From CALVZT01 sp964368755 (GTDB lineage: Bacteria; Bacillota; Clostridia; Christensenellales; UBA1242), in contig CAYJCR010000005.1 in the NCBI GenBank assembly GCA_964368755.1, positions 27,206-91,205 on the forward strand: a stretch of DNA of 64,000 bases, read 5' to 3'. Within the stretch, counting starts at the first letter, position 1. Every line of letters starts with the position of its first letter. The notes under the pieces are model-generated. The model made no database searches, was not told where the DNA came from, and saw nothing but the letters and a program-made list of their open reading frames with translations. Shown piece after piece: positions 24,891 to 33,834 of the stretch. Position numbers and translations under genes: made by a program.

Positions 24891-26984
24891 ATGAAGTTAG
24901 TTATCATAGAAGGACCTGGTAAAAGAGATACTCTAAAGAAATATCTTGGCTCTGACTACGATGTTGTAGCAACCAAAGGACACATTAGAGATCTTCCACA
25001 AAGATCAATGGGTGTAGATATTACTCACAACTTTGAACCAAACTATGAGATAATGAAGGACAAAGAGAGTATTATCAAAGAACTTAAGTATAAAGCAAGC
25101 AAAGCAAATACTGTATTGCTCGCAACCGACCCTGATAGAGAGGGAGAAGCAATATCATGGCATATTCAGAATATACTAAATATTGATTCTAATGTGCCTT
25201 GTAGGATAGAGTTCAACGAGATTTCGCAGAACACAGTTCTCAAAGCTGTTGATCATCCAAGGACTATCAATATGAATCTTGTGCATGCTCAACAAGGAAG
25301 GAGAGTTCTAGACAGATTGGTTGGATACAAGATTTCTCCTATTATATGTAAGAAGATTAAGGCTAATTTGAGTGCTGGTCGTGTTCAATCGGTAGCACTT
25401 AAACTTGTTGTAGATAAAGAGAAAGAAATCAAGAACTTCAAACCTGTAGAGTACTGGTCAATAGTTGCTATGCTAGAAAAGGGCAATAGTGTCTTCAAAG
25501 CATCATTAGAACAAAAGAATGGCAAGAAGTATACTTCTGGTAGCGAGAAGGAAACAAATGAAGTATTGACTTCAATCAAAGGCAAAGACTTCGTTGTATC
25601 AAGCGTGAAGAAGACTGTTGCTAAGACTTCAGCCCCACCACCTTTTATTACCAGTACGCTTCAACAAGATGCTCTTAATAAGATTGGTATGCCTCTTAAG
25701 AAAGTTACATCAAGTGCACAACAATTGTATGAAGGTGTAGACATTAAGGGTGAAGGCAAAGTCGCTCTTATCACATATATACGTACAGACTCAACACGTG
25801 TTTCTCCAGAAGCACAAGCGAAGACAAAAGATTTCATTATCAAGAACTTTGGACCAGAGTATGCTCCAAAGTCTTATAACTTCTTCAAAACCAAGAAAAA
25901 TGCTCAAGACGCCCATGAGGCAATCAGGCCAATATCTATGGATAGACGCCCAGAGGACCTCAAAGCATCTTTGACTCCAGATAATTATAAGTTATATAAG
26001 CTCATATATGAGAGATTCTTAGCAAGTCAGATGAGTGATGCTACTTATAACTCACTTGTTGCTATGGTGACTTGTGAAGGGTATGGATTCAAAGTAACTG
26101 GTAAGAGTCCTATATTTGCTGGATTCACTGCTGTATACAAGCCATATGAAGAAGAAAAGGAAGATGCTGAGAGCAAACTCCCTAATCTTTCTGAAAGTGA
26201 TGTATGTAAGTTAAAAGACGTCAAGTACGAACAGAAGTTTACTAAGCCACCTACGAGATACACAGAGGCTAGCCTTGTCAAAGCAATGGAAGATAAGGGT
26301 ATAGGTAGACCAGCAACATACGCTCCTACAATACTTGTTCTTGCCAATCGTAATTATACCGAAAAAGATGGAAAGTACCTCAAACCAACCGAATTGGGAA
26401 CAACTGTAACAGAGTTCCTTGAGAAGTATTTTGAAGATATTATGAATATATCATTCACGGCAGAGATGGAGAGCAATCTTGATAGAGTCGAAGATGGTCA
26501 GATGAGTTGGCAGAAAGTTGTAACAGGTTTTTATAGTGGATTTGATGAGGAGGTAAGACACGCAATGTACGGTACTAAGATGAAGGTAGCTCCAGTAGAG
26601 AGTGATGTTGTATGTGAAAAATGTGGTGCAAAGATGGTTATAAGAGAGGGTAAGTATGGTAAGTTCCTTGCTTGTCCAAATTATCCTAATTGCAAGAATA
26701 TCAAGAGCCTTGATGATAAACCAAAGGTCAAAGCAGGGCCTGTTGGCAAATGCCCAGTATGTGGCAAAGATGTCTTCGAGAGAAGATCCAAAGCTGGCAA
26801 GATATTCTATGGATGCAGTGGTTATCCGGATTGTAAGTTTGCTAGTTGGGATATTCCTACTGAACGCAAATGTCCAAAGTGTGGGCAGTATTTGACAAAG
26901 AAAGAGCTTAAGAAAGAAACACGTTATGCTTGCTCCAATAAGGACTGTGATTATAAGGTTGTGGAGCCTGTTGATGAGAAATAA
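24891..26984 (+). CDS. topA: DNA topoisomerase I
   Basis: This 697-residue type IA topoisomerase relaxes negative supercoils. The Toprim domain opens with IIEGPGKRDTLKKYLG and has the metal site DPDREGEAISWH near residue 82. The active-site Tyr is Y296 in YIRTDSTRVSPEA. Three C4 zinc ribbons occupy the C-terminus from about 575: CEKCGAKM, CPVCGKDV and CPKCGQYL each begin one. The N-terminal block is EGPGK rather than the usual ESPAK, a mild variant. It has AAGGAGAAA before the ATG and overlaps trmFO by 11 nt. Confidence 0.96.
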   Translation: MKLVIIEGPGKRDTLKKYLGSDYDVVATKGHIRDLPQRSMGVDITHNFEPNYEIMKDKESIIKELKYKASKANTVLLATDPDREGEAISWHIQNILNIDSNVPCRIEFNEISQNTVLKAVDHPRTINMNLVHAQQGRRVLDRLVGYKISPIICKKIKANLSAGRVQSVALKLVVDKEKEIKNFKPVEYWSIVAMLEKGNSVFKASLEQKNGKKYTSGSEKETNEVLTSIKGKDFVVSSVKKTVAKTSAPPPFITSTLQQDALNKIGMPLKKVTSSAQQLYEGVDIKGEGKVALITYIRTDSTRVSPEAQAKTKDFIIKNFGPEYAPKSYNFFKTKKNAQDAHEAIRPISMDRRPEDLKASLTPDNYKLYKLIYERFLASQMSDATYNSLVAMVTCEGYGFKVTGKSPIFAGFTAVYKPYEEEKEDAESKLPNLSESDVCKLKDVKYEQKFTKPPTRYTEASLVKAMEDKGIGRPATYAPTILVLANRNYTEKDGKYLKPTELGTTVTEFLEKYFEDIMNISFTAEMESNLDRVEDGQMSWQKVVTGFYSGFDEEVRHAMYGTKMKVAPVESDVVCEKCGAKMVIREGKYGKFLACPNYPNCKNIKSLDDKPKVKAGPVGKCPVCGKDVFERRSKAGKIFYGCSGYPDCKFASWDIPTERKCPKCGQYLTKKELKKETRYACSNKDCDYKVVEPVDEK

Positions 26985-28287
26985 TAATGAAGTAACAATC
27001 ATTGGTGGTGGTCTCGCAGGTTGCGAGGCTGCTTATCAACTTGCTAAGCGTGGTGTGAAGGTCAAGCTTTTTGAGATGAAGCCGAATAAAAAAACTCCTG
27101 CACATAAGTCGAATAACTTAGCAGAACTTGTATGTAGCAACTCTCTTAAATCAAAAGAATTGACTACTGCGTCTGGGTTACTCAAGGCTGAGTTGAAATT
27201 ATTGGATAGCCTTGTACTTGATTGTGCATACCAGACCGTAGTAGATGCTGGCGGAGCGCTTGCTGTTGATAGAGACAAGTTCAGTGAATTAGTAACAAAA
27301 AAGATACGTAGTTATGATAATATAACTATAATAAATGATGAAGTTGTGTCGGTGCCTGAGAATGAAGTCTGTATAGTGGCTTCAGGGCCATTGACATCGG
27401 AAGGTTTGTCGAATAACCTACAAAAGATTCTTGGTAGTGATTATTTATACTTCTATGACGCTTGCTCTCCAATTGTTGATTATGCTACAATTGATATGAG
27501 TAGAGCATTTGTTGCAGATAGATATGGTAAAGGCAACGGTGACTATGTCAATTGTCCAATGACAAGAGAAGAGTATCAGAACTTTTGGTCAGAACTAGTT
27601 AGTGCCAAAAGAGTCGAATTGAAGACCTTTGAAGATATCAAAGTATTTGAAGGTTGTATGCCGGTTGAAGTGATGGCAGATCGAGGAGAGAATACTTTGA
27701 GATTCGGTCCTCTAAAACCTGTTGGCATAACCAATCCTGATGGAACGAAGCCTTATGCTGTTGTACAGTTGCGCAAAGAAGACAACTACAATAAGTTGTA
27801 CAATCTTGTTGGATTTCAGACCAATCTAACTTTTGGTGAGCAGAAGAGAGTATTCGGGCTAATACCTGCTCTCAAAGATGCTGAATATGTAAGATATGGT
27901 GTAATGCATCGCAATACATTTGTCAATGCACCAACAGTAATGCGGAATACTATGCAGACAAAGATAAAAGATTCATTGTTCGTGGCTGGACAATTGAGTG
28001 GAGTAGAAGGGTATCTTGAGAGTGTAGGCAGTGGTCTTATTGCAGGAATCAATGCTTACAACTATATCAACGATAAAGATATGTTTGTGCTTCCTTCCAC
28101 TACAACACTTGGTTCGCTTATTAAGTATATCTGCAATGCAGAACCATCTAAGTTCCAACCTATACACGTCAACTTCGGGATAATTGATGGTCTTGATCAC
28201 AATATCCGTGATGAAAAGTTAAGAAAGCAAGCATTGGCGAATAAATCGCTTGAAGATATAACAAAACTAATTAAGGAGATAGAATAA
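26974..28287 (+). CDS. trmFO: tRNA m5U54 methyltransferase TrmFO
   Basis: This 437-residue flavoprotein uses methylenetetrahydrofolate and FAD to methylate U54 of tRNA. The FAD-binding [11 protein letters not shown] is near residue 10. The conserved [20 protein letters not shown], the NCPMTREEY segment with a conserved Cys and [13 protein letters not shown] near 350 are intact. I placed the start at the ATG at 26974, inside the end of topA, which gives [13 protein letters not shown]; the longer frame is only topA in another reading frame. Its stop shares one base with the hslV ATG. The usual downstream xerC is absent. Confidence 0.96.
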   Translation: MRNNNEVTIIGGGLAGCEAAYQLAKRGVKVKLFEMKPNKKTPAHKSNNLAELVCSNSLKSKELTTASGLLKAELKLLDSLVLDCAYQTVVDAGGALAVDRDKFSELVTKKIRSYDNITIINDEVVSVPENEVCIVASGPLTSEGLSNNLQKILGSDYLYFYDACSPIVDYATIDMSRAFVADRYGKGNGDYVNCPMTREEYQNFWSELVSAKRVELKTFEDIKVFEGCMPVEVMADRGENTLRFGPLKPVGITNPDGTKPYAVVQLRKEDNYNKLYNLVGFQTNLTFGEQKRVFGLIPALKDAEYVRYGVMHRNTFVNAPTVMRNTMQTKIKDSLFVAGQLSGVEGYLESVGSGLIAGINAYNYINDKDMFVLPSTTTLGSLIKYICNAEPSKFQPIHVNFGIIDGLDHNIRDEKLRKQALANKSLEDITKLIKEIE

Positions 28288-28823
28288 TGGATGAGTTTAA
28301 GGGGACAACGATAGTAGCAGTCAAGAAGAACGGTAAGACTGCAATCGCTGGAGATGGACAGGTAACGATACAGAATAGTGTGATATTCAAGAATAATGCA
28401 GTCAAAGTAAGAAGATTGTACAATGACAAGGTGGTTGTTGGATTTGCTGGATCTGTTGCAGATGCATTCGCACTTAGTTCTAGATTTGAGGATATGCTCA
28501 ATAAGTTCTCTGGCAATTTGATGAGAAGTGCTGTAGAGCTTGCTCAACTATGGAGACTTGATAAGGCATTGCGTAAACTTGAAGCTATGCTAATAGTTGC
28601 TGATAGCGAGAAGTTACTTATTATCTCTGGTATGGGAGATGTTATCGAGCCAGAAGAAGGGATATGTGCTATTGGTTCTGGTGGCAACTATGCACTTGCT
28701 GCTGCCACAGCACTTGCTCGCAATACTGATATGCAAGCAAAAGATATTGCACTTAAAGCTATGGAGATAGCATCATCAATATGCGTATTCACTAATACAC
28801 ACTTCACAGTTGAGGAGGTATAA
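28287..28823 (+). CDS. hslV: ATP-dependent protease subunit HslV
   Basis: This 178-residue threonine protease forms the proteolytic double ring capped by HslU. The sequence [21 protein letters not shown] follows six N-terminal residues, so the catalytic Thr would be exposed after removal of a short propeptide, as in the CodW form of Bacilli. The block [14 protein letters not shown] near residue 130 is typical. It starts within the trmFO stop and ends 4 nt before hslU, as expected for a stoichiometric complex. Confidence 0.96.
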   Translation: MDEFKGTTIVAVKKNGKTAIAGDGQVTIQNSVIFKNNAVKVRRLYNDKVVVGFAGSVADAFALSSRFEDMLNKFSGNLMRSAVELAQLWRLDKALRKLEAMLIVADSEKLLIISGMGDVIEPEEGICAIGSGGNYALAAATALARNTDMQAKDIALKAMEIASSICVFTNTHFTVEEV

Positions 28824-28827
28824 TACA

Positions 28828-30147
28828 ATGAATTTGTCACCAAAAGATATAGTATCAGAATTGGACAAATATATTATTGGTCAAGATAAGGCCAAAAGAG
28901 CAGTAGCAATAGCACTTAGGAATAGATACCGTAGAAGCAAATTGTCTAGTTCAATGAAAGAAGAAATAACTCCAAAGAACATTATCTTGAAAGGACCAAC
29001 TGGTGTTGGTAAGACAGAGATTGCTAGGAGACTTGCAAGGCTTGTCAAAGCACCTTTTGTCAAAGTTGAGGCAACTAAGTATACCGAAGTTGGTTATGTT
29101 GGTAGAGATGTAGAGAGTATGATAAGAGACCTTGTTGAGGTCGCAGTACGTTTGGTCAAAGAAGAGAAAATCAATGAAGTGGCTGAAAAAGTTAAGCCAA
29201 TCGTAGATAAAAAGCTCTTTGATGCAATATATCCACTTAAGAAAGTAACAACTGATACAACTGATATCGAGAATGAACAGTTCAGAGAAGATGTTAAGCA
29301 AAGACTTGAAGAAGGCGTGTATGATGACGAGATGATCGAGATAGAAGTCAAAGAAGCTCCTAAGGCTATCGAGATGGTTCCTGGTATGGGAGAAGGCATC
29401 AATCTTGGAGAAGTCTTCGGTGGAATATTCCCATCTAAGAAGAAAAAAAGAAAATTATCTATCAAGCAAGCTCGTGCTATTATGACTCAGGAAGAGAGTG
29501 ACAAACTTATTGACTTTGATAATGTTAATAGTGAAGCAATAACAAGAGCTGAACAAGAAGGAATAATATTCATTGATGAGATAGACAAGATAGCTGGTAA
29601 GGGTGGCAACAGTAGTGGCCCAGAAGTCAGCAGAGAAGGTGTTCAGAGAGATATTCTTCCAATTGTTGAGGGTTGTACAGTAACGACCAAATACGGAGTC
29701 ATCAGGACAGATTATATATTGTTTATAGCAGCAGGAGCATTCCATATATCTAAGGTAGAAGATTTGATTCCTGAACTTCAAGGTAGATTCCCTATAAGAG
29801 TTGAACTTGATAACCTTACTGCAAAAGAGTTCTATAGAATATTGACTGAGCCAAAGAACGCACTTATATTGCAGTATAATGAATTGCTCAAAGTTGATAA
29901 TATCAATCTAATATTCAAACCTGATGCTCTTAAAGAAATTGCTGCATATGCAGAGAGTGAGAATGAAACAAGCGAGAACCTTGGTGCTAGACGTCTTCAT
30001 ACCATTATGGAGATAATTATAGAAGACATAAGCTTCAATGCAAACGGGGCTCATCCAATGCTTGATGTCAACATTGATAAAGATTATGTAGAGAATAGAC
30101 TCACAAAGATTGTCAAAGAACATGACCTTCGCAAGTATGTATTGTAG
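28828..30147 (+). CDS. hslU: ATP-dependent protease ATPase subunit HslU
   Basis: This 439-residue AAA+ unfoldase feeds substrates to HslV. Walker A GPTGVGKTEIAR is near residue 58, Walker B IIFIDEIDKIAG near 247, and the pore motif appears as GYVGRDVE near 90. The I domain lies between about 110 and 235. The C-terminus ends RKYVL, close to the family ending that docks into HslV. The ATG at 28828 follows GAGGAGG. codY, often downstream, is not present. Confidence 0.97.
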   Translation: MNLSPKDIVSELDKYIIGQDKAKRAVAIALRNRYRRSKLSSSMKEEITPKNIILKGPTGVGKTEIARRLARLVKAPFVKVEATKYTEVGYVGRDVESMIRDLVEVAVRLVKEEKINEVAEKVKPIVDKKLFDAIYPLKKVTTDTTDIENEQFREDVKQRLEEGVYDDEMIEIEVKEAPKAIEMVPGMGEGINLGEVFGGIFPSKKKKRKLSIKQARAIMTQEESDKLIDFDNVNSEAITRAEQEGIIFIDEIDKIAGKGGNSSGPEVSREGVQRDILPIVEGCTVTTKYGVIRTDYILFIAAGAFHISKVEDLIPELQGRFPIRVELDNLTAKEFYRILTEPKNALILQYNELLKVDNINLIFKPDALKEIAAYAESENETSENLGARRLHTIMEIIIEDISFNANGAHPMLDVNIDKDYVENRLTKIVKEHDLRKYVL

Positions 30148-30156
30148 GAGCAAATA

Positions 30157-30831
30157 ATGATATTTGATAGGACACAAAAATTATTGGGACAAAATAATTT
30201 GCAAAAATTAGCAAATAGTAATATAATCATATTTGGGATAGGTGGTGTCGGTGGTTATGTAGCCGAGATGCTAGCAAGATGTGGTGTTGGACACTTGACT
30301 CTTGTGGATTTTGACAAAGTGACCGATACTAATATCAACCGTCAGATAATTGCATTGCATTCAACCATAGGCAGATACAAAGTTGATGTAATGAAGGAGA
30401 GAATATCTGATATCAATCCTGATTGTATTGTGCAGACTGTTGCATCCAAAGTCGATGCTACCAATGTTGGACAATTATTATCCAAGGCATATGACTATGC
30501 TATAGATGCGATAGACAGTGCAGTAGATAAGGCTGATCTGATAGAATGTGCCTCAAAGAGTGGCTTATCGATAATCTCAGCACTTGGTGCTGGCAATAGA
30601 TATAGAAGACCGGAGTTCAAAGTATGCGACATATACAAGACTACGAACGATGGATTAGCCAAGAAGATGCGCAAACTTCTTCGTGATAGGGGAGTAGAAA
30701 CTCTCAAAGTTGTCTATACTGATGAGACCCCGAATAAGACCGAACAGGTTACAAGTATTGTGTACTATCCAGCCATGTGTGGTTGTTTGATTAGTAGTGA
30801 AGTTGTCAATGATTTGATAACTAAAAAATAA
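30157..30831 (+). CDS. tcdA: tRNA threonylcarbamoyladenosine dehydratase TcdA
   Basis: This 224-residue ThiF/E1-like enzyme belongs to the TcdA (CsdL/YgdL) family, which converts t6A37 to its cyclic form in tRNAs. The adenylate-binding loop GIGGVGGYVAEML is near residue 28, LVDFDKVTDTNINRQ near 49 and the crossover region YAIDAIDSAVDKADLI near 112. Partner sulfur-transfer genes are not adjacent, but iscS and iscU lie 0.8 kb downstream. It follows hslU by 9 nt. Confidence 0.9.
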   Translation: MIFDRTQKLLGQNNLQKLANSNIIIFGIGGVGGYVAEMLARCGVGHLTLVDFDKVTDTNINRQIIALHSTIGRYKVDVMKERISDINPDCIVQTVASKVDATNVGQLLSKAYDYAIDAIDSAVDKADLIECASKSGLSIISALGAGNRYRRPEFKVCDIYKTTNDGLAKKMRKLLRDRGVETLKVVYTDETPNKTEQVTSIVYYPAMCGCLISSEVVNDLITKK

Positions 30832-30852
30832 TTTTTTTGTAGGAGAAAAAGA

Positions 30853-31173
30853 ATGAAAGAGATATTGCATGTCAATAATGACAATTTTGAAGAGCTTGTT
30901 AAGAAGAATAAAGGTCTCGTATTGCTAGATTTTTACGCAACATGGTGTGGGCCTTGCAAGATGCTAAGCCCAATACTTGAACAAGTCAACGAAGAGTGCT
31001 CTGATATTACTGTAGCCAAACTTGATGTTGATGAAGGACTCAAAGTAGCCAAAGAATTCGGTGTTATGAGTGTCCCAACTACAATAGTATTTGTCAATGG
31101 TGTGGAGAAGGAACGTATGGTTGGTCTTCGCCAAAAAGCACAGATTATTGAATGTGCAAAAAAATATTTATAA
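30853..31173 (+). CDS. trxA: Thioredoxin
   Basis: This 106-residue protein is a classical thioredoxin that reduces protein disulfides. The redox motif WCGPCK lies at about residues 31-36 in LDFYATWCGPCKML, and the cis-Pro loop VMSVPTTIVF near 73-82. No signal peptide is seen, so it is cytoplasmic. A GTAGGAGAAAAAG ribosome site precedes the ATG. It sits between tcdA and the iron-sulfur assembly operon. Confidence 0.96.
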   Translation: MKEILHVNNDNFEELVKKNKGLVLLDFYATWCGPCKMLSPILEQVNEECSDITVAKLDVDEGLKVAKEFGVMSVPTTIVFVNGVEKERMVGLRQKAQIIECAKKYL

Positions 31174-31185
31174 AATGATTTGAAA

Positions 31186-31208
31186 GGGATTGACTTTGTT
31201 TCAATCCC
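31186..31208. promoter_or_regulatory. Palindromic operator candidate on the rrf2 promoter
   Basis: Arms 31186-31193 (GGGATTGA) and 31201-31208 (TCAATCCC) are perfect complements with a 7-nt gap. They cover the -35 box and spacer of the promoter directly upstream of the Rrf2 regulator gene. No T-run follows, so it is not a terminator. Autoregulation by the Rrf2 protein is the simplest reading. Confidence 0.5.
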
Positions 31209-31218
31209 ATGTTATTAT
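31190..31218 (+). promoter_or_regulatory. SigA-type promoter for rrf2-iscS-iscU
   Basis: TTGACT at 31190-31195, a 17-bp spacer and TATTAT at 31213-31218 preceded by TGT (extended -10). Confidence 0.65.
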
Positions 31219-31249
31219 TTAGATATCAGACCAAAAAGGTAGGATTTGA

Positions 31250-31672
31250 ATGAAGTTTTCTGCAAAATGCCGATATGGCCTCAAAGCGATGTATGTACTA
31301 GGAGAGAATTATGGTAACTCTGTTTCACTTGGACAACTTTCAAGTGGGAGTGGAGTACCAGAAGCCTTCTTGGAGAAGATACTAAGGTCTCTCAAGAAAG
31401 GTGGTTTTGTTTCTTCTAACCGCGGCGCTAATGGTGGATATTTTCTTAGTTATCCGCCACAATATATTACAATAGGACAGATACTCAAGTGTCTAGAGAA
31501 GCATTTGTTTGAAAGTGAATGTACTGATGGCAAATGTACGAATAAGCATTGTCCCAACAAGAGTGTCTTCGGTGCAATATATGGTAGTATTAGTACATTG
31601 CTAGACAATATGACGTTGGAACAGATAATTTCACAAAAAGGAGATAATAATGAGAAAAGTTTATGTAGATAA
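31250..31672 (+). CDS. Rrf2-family transcriptional regulator
   Basis: This 140-residue winged-helix protein is of the Rrf2 family (IscR, CymR, NsrR). It starts MKFSAKCRYGLKAMYVL, has the recognition helix around VPEAFLEKILRSLKKGG and the wing NRGANGGYFLSYPP. Three Cys residues in ECTDGKCTNKHCP near residues 86-97 could hold an Fe-S cluster; their spacing is CX4CX4C. Directly upstream of iscS and iscU, it probably senses Fe-S or cysteine status and regulates its own operon. Its end overlaps iscS by 23 nt. Confidence 0.92.
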   Translation: MKFSAKCRYGLKAMYVLGENYGNSVSLGQLSSGSGVPEAFLEKILRSLKKGGFVSSNRGANGGYFLSYPPQYITIGQILKCLEKHLFESECTDGKCTNKHCPNKSVFGAIYGSISTLLDNMTLEQIISQKGDNNEKSLCR

Positions 31673-32822
31673 TGCAGCAACTACATATGTATCAAATGAA
31701 GTTTTGACTGAAATGTTGCCTATATTCAATACAACTTTTGGCAACCCAAGCAGCTTGCATAGTTTTGGTAGAGATGCTGTTGCAGAACTAGACAAAGCAA
31801 GAGACAAGGTAGCTAAGGCTATCAATGCTAAGCCTAGTGAGATATATTTTACGAGTGGTGGTACTGAGGCAAATAACTGGGCCATATATGGTATCGCTAT
31901 GGCCAATCGTAACAAAGGCAATCATATAATAACTTCAAGTATTGAGCATCATTCTATTCTTGCTACTTGTAAGTTCTTAGAGACACAAGGATTCAGAGTA
32001 ACTTATCTTCCAGTAGATGAGTATGGACTAGTAAGCATACCTGACCTTCTTCACAACCTAGATGAAGATACTATTCTTGTCTCTATAATGGGAGCCAATA
32101 ACGAGATAGGAACAATACAGAATATCCACACAATCGCTAAGATTGCTCATGAGAAGAATGTGATATTCCATACCGACTGTGTACAAGCAATTGGTGCTGT
32201 TAATATAGATGTACAAGCTATGGAGATAGATGCATTGTCCCTCAGCGCACACAAATTGTATGGACCTAAGGGAATGGGTGCTCTATATGTGAAGAGTGGT
32301 ATTAAGATTGACAATCTTATTCATGGTGGCAATCAAGAGAAAGGCAAACGTGGAGGTACAGTCAACGTTGTATCTGCTGTTGGTCTTGGCAAAGCTATTG
32401 AGATAGCTACAAGAGATTTGGCAGTCAACTGTAAGAAGCTTAGAAGTATGAGAGAATACTTCATAGCAGAACTTAACAAAAGATTAACCAATTTCCGTGT
32501 CAATGGACATCCTGCACAACATTTGCCAGGGCTTGTTAATGTATCCTTTGAATACATAGAAGGAGAGTCTTTGATGATGTTACTTGATCTTGCAGGTATA
32601 GCAGTATCTACAGGGTCCGCTTGTTCTTCTGGTTCATTAGAGAGATCACACGTGCTTACAGCAATAGGTTTGCCAGCTGAGATATCTCAGGGTTCAATAA
32701 GATTTTCTTTCGGCAAATCAACAACTAAGGAAGAAATTAACTATGTCCTTGACCAATTAGAGAAGAATGTTAAGAAGTTGCGTGAGATGTCACCACTTAC
32801 TAAGAAAAAAGGAGCAAAATAA
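31650..32822 (+). CDS. iscS: Cysteine desulfurase (IscS/NifS)
   Basis: This 390-residue PLP enzyme removes sulfur from cysteine for Fe-S clusters and tRNA thiolation. The PLP Lys is in SLSAHKLYGPKG near residue 200. The catalytic mobile-loop Cys lies in STGSACSSGSLERSH near 320, the SSG context of the group I IscS/NifS type. TSGGTEANNWAIYG near 69 is typical. It overlaps the rrf2 gene and is followed 2 nt later by its scaffold partner. Confidence 0.96.
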   Translation: MRKVYVDNAATTYVSNEVLTEMLPIFNTTFGNPSSLHSFGRDAVAELDKARDKVAKAINAKPSEIYFTSGGTEANNWAIYGIAMANRNKGNHIITSSIEHHSILATCKFLETQGFRVTYLPVDEYGLVSIPDLLHNLDEDTILVSIMGANNEIGTIQNIHTIAKIAHEKNVIFHTDCVQAIGAVNIDVQAMEIDALSLSAHKLYGPKGMGALYVKSGIKIDNLIHGGNQEKGKRGGTVNVVSAVGLGKAIEIATRDLAVNCKKLRSMREYFIAELNKRLTNFRVNGHPAQHLPGLVNVSFEYIEGESLMMLLDLAGIAVSTGSACSSGSLERSHVLTAIGLPAEISQGSIRFSFGKSTTKEEINYVLDQLEKNVKKLREMSPLTKKKGAK

Positions 32823-32824
32823 TT

Positions 32825-33232
32825 ATGTATACACAAAAAATAATGGAAATGTTCCAAAACCCAAAGAATGTAGGCGCAATACGTGGGGCTAGTGGTATAG
32901 GTAAGGTTGGCAATCCAGTATGTGGCGATATAATGAATGTTTATCTCAAGATCGAAGATGGTGTTATTGTGGATGCCAAATTCAAGACTTTTGGTTGCGT
33001 TGCTGCAATAGTATCTTCATCTGTTGCTTGTGAGCTTATCAAAGGTAAGACAATTGAGGAAGCAAAACAAATCACCAACAAACAGGTTCTTGATATGGTA
33101 GGGCCATTGCCAGCTAATAAGATACACTGTTCGATCCTTGCTGAAGAAGCAATCGGTGAAGCTATCAAAGATTATTATAAGAGACTTGATAGAGAGAAGA
33201 AACGTCTTGAGAAGGCAAAGGCATCTAAGTAA
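32825..33232 (+). CDS. iscU: Fe-S cluster scaffold IscU/NifU-N
   Basis: This 135-residue scaffold receives sulfur from IscS and assembles clusters. The three ligand Cys are visible in NPVCGDIM (with the conserved Asp), in FGCVAAIVSSS and in HCSILAEEA. The second block has Val after the Cys where Gly is usual, and the C-terminal 20 residues are strongly basic and charged. No SufBCD genes are adjacent, so this looks like the minimal iscSU system common in Clostridia. Confidence 0.95.
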   Translation: MYTQKIMEMFQNPKNVGAIRGASGIGKVGNPVCGDIMNVYLKIEDGVIVDAKFKTFGCVAAIVSSSVACELIKGKTIEEAKQITNKQVLDMVGPLPANKIHCSILAEEAIGEAIKDYYKRLDREKKRLEKAKASK

Positions 33233-33288
33233 TAACGAAATATTAGCATAACTGTTATGGCTTTTGAGTCCAGCTAGTTTTATAATAT

Positions 33289-33325
33289 AAGAACACTCTA
33301 CAAACACGTAAAGTGTTCTTTTTTT
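33289..33325 (+). terminator. Intrinsic terminator of the isc operon
   Basis: Arms 33289-33297 and 33312-33320 pair perfectly over 9 bp, with a 14-nt loop and a T-run to 33325. Confidence 0.85.
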
Positions 33326-33372
33326 GTTAATATCAAAAATAAATAATCGGTAGTCAATACTTTTGGACAATT

Positions 33373-33388
33373 GTTATAATATTATAAC
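33373..33388. repeat. 16-bp perfect AT palindrome
   Basis: GTTATAATATTATAAC at 33373-33388 is its own reverse complement. It lies about 90 bp before the small membrane-protein gene. It resembles a PerR box but lacks the central base that such a box has. Confidence 0.5.
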
Positions 33389-33478
33389 TATAGTATTAAT
33401 TATTTGCCCATTGTTATTATTTGCCATAATAATCTTTGCGATATTGTCACAAGATAATACCGTAAAGGAGGTAAACAA

Positions 33479-33658
33479 ATGAAAGATTGTTTGATTCTTG
33501 GTATGTGCGTGGGCTTTGTTGCAGGTACTGTATTTGCTTCCATGTATAAGCCAGCAAGAGAAGTGGTGAAGAAAAGCACAGATGCAGTGCTAGAACAAGT
33601 GAATGAAATGCATAGCAAGCCCGAGCAGAAGAAGACAAAAGAGCAAGCTAAGCAATAA
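33479..33658 (+). CDS. Small YtxH-like membrane-anchored protein (59 residues)
   Basis: The ATG at 33479 follows a strong AAAGGAGG and the frame runs to TAA at 33656-33658. The protein begins MKDCLILGMCVGFVAGTVFA, one glycine-rich transmembrane helix, followed by a short basic stretch (YKPAREVVKKS) and a charged, Lys/Gln-rich C-terminal helix of about 35 residues. This is the layout of YtxH-family small stress or envelope proteins, but the match is by architecture only. It has its own downstream hairpin and is monocistronic. Confidence 0.75.
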   Translation: MKDCLILGMCVGFVAGTVFASMYKPAREVVKKSTDAVLEQVNEMHSKPEQKKTKEQAKQ

Positions 33659-33680
33659 TAATAAAAGCATATATGTTCGC

Positions 33681-33712
33681 AGAGGTAGTCAAAGGAGACT
33701 GCCTCTAATTTT
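33681..33712 (+). terminator. Probable terminator after the small membrane gene
   Basis: Arms 33681-33690 and 33697-33706 form a 10-bp stem with one G-U pair and a 6-nt loop, followed by AATTTT. The T-run is short. Confidence 0.6.
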
Positions 33713-33772
33713 GTATGTCTTAATCGTAGAGAAATGCATATAATTGGCCCATATTTTTGTGCAAATATACTA

Positions 33773-33801
33773 TTGACAATATTGTCAAAAGATGTTATAT
33801 T
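33773..33801 (+). promoter_or_regulatory. Strong promoter with a 16-bp palindrome on the -35 box
   Basis: TTGACA at 33773-33778, a 17-bp spacer and TATATT at 33796-33801 preceded by TGT. The -35 box is the left half of a perfect 16-bp palindrome, TTGACAATATTGTCAA at 33773-33788, a likely repressor site. Confidence 0.75.
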
Positions 33802-33834
33802 ATACACATAATAAATTTTAGGGGGAAAAATATT

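Noticed and set aside
26926..26973. N-terminal extension of trmFO
   Set aside because: It lies within topA coding sequence, has no ribosome site, and the FAD-binding motif should be near the N-terminus, which the ATG at 26974 gives.
31186..31208. Terminator of the thioredoxin gene
   Set aside because: The hairpin has no T-run and overlaps the -35 box of a good promoter, so an operator is the better reading.
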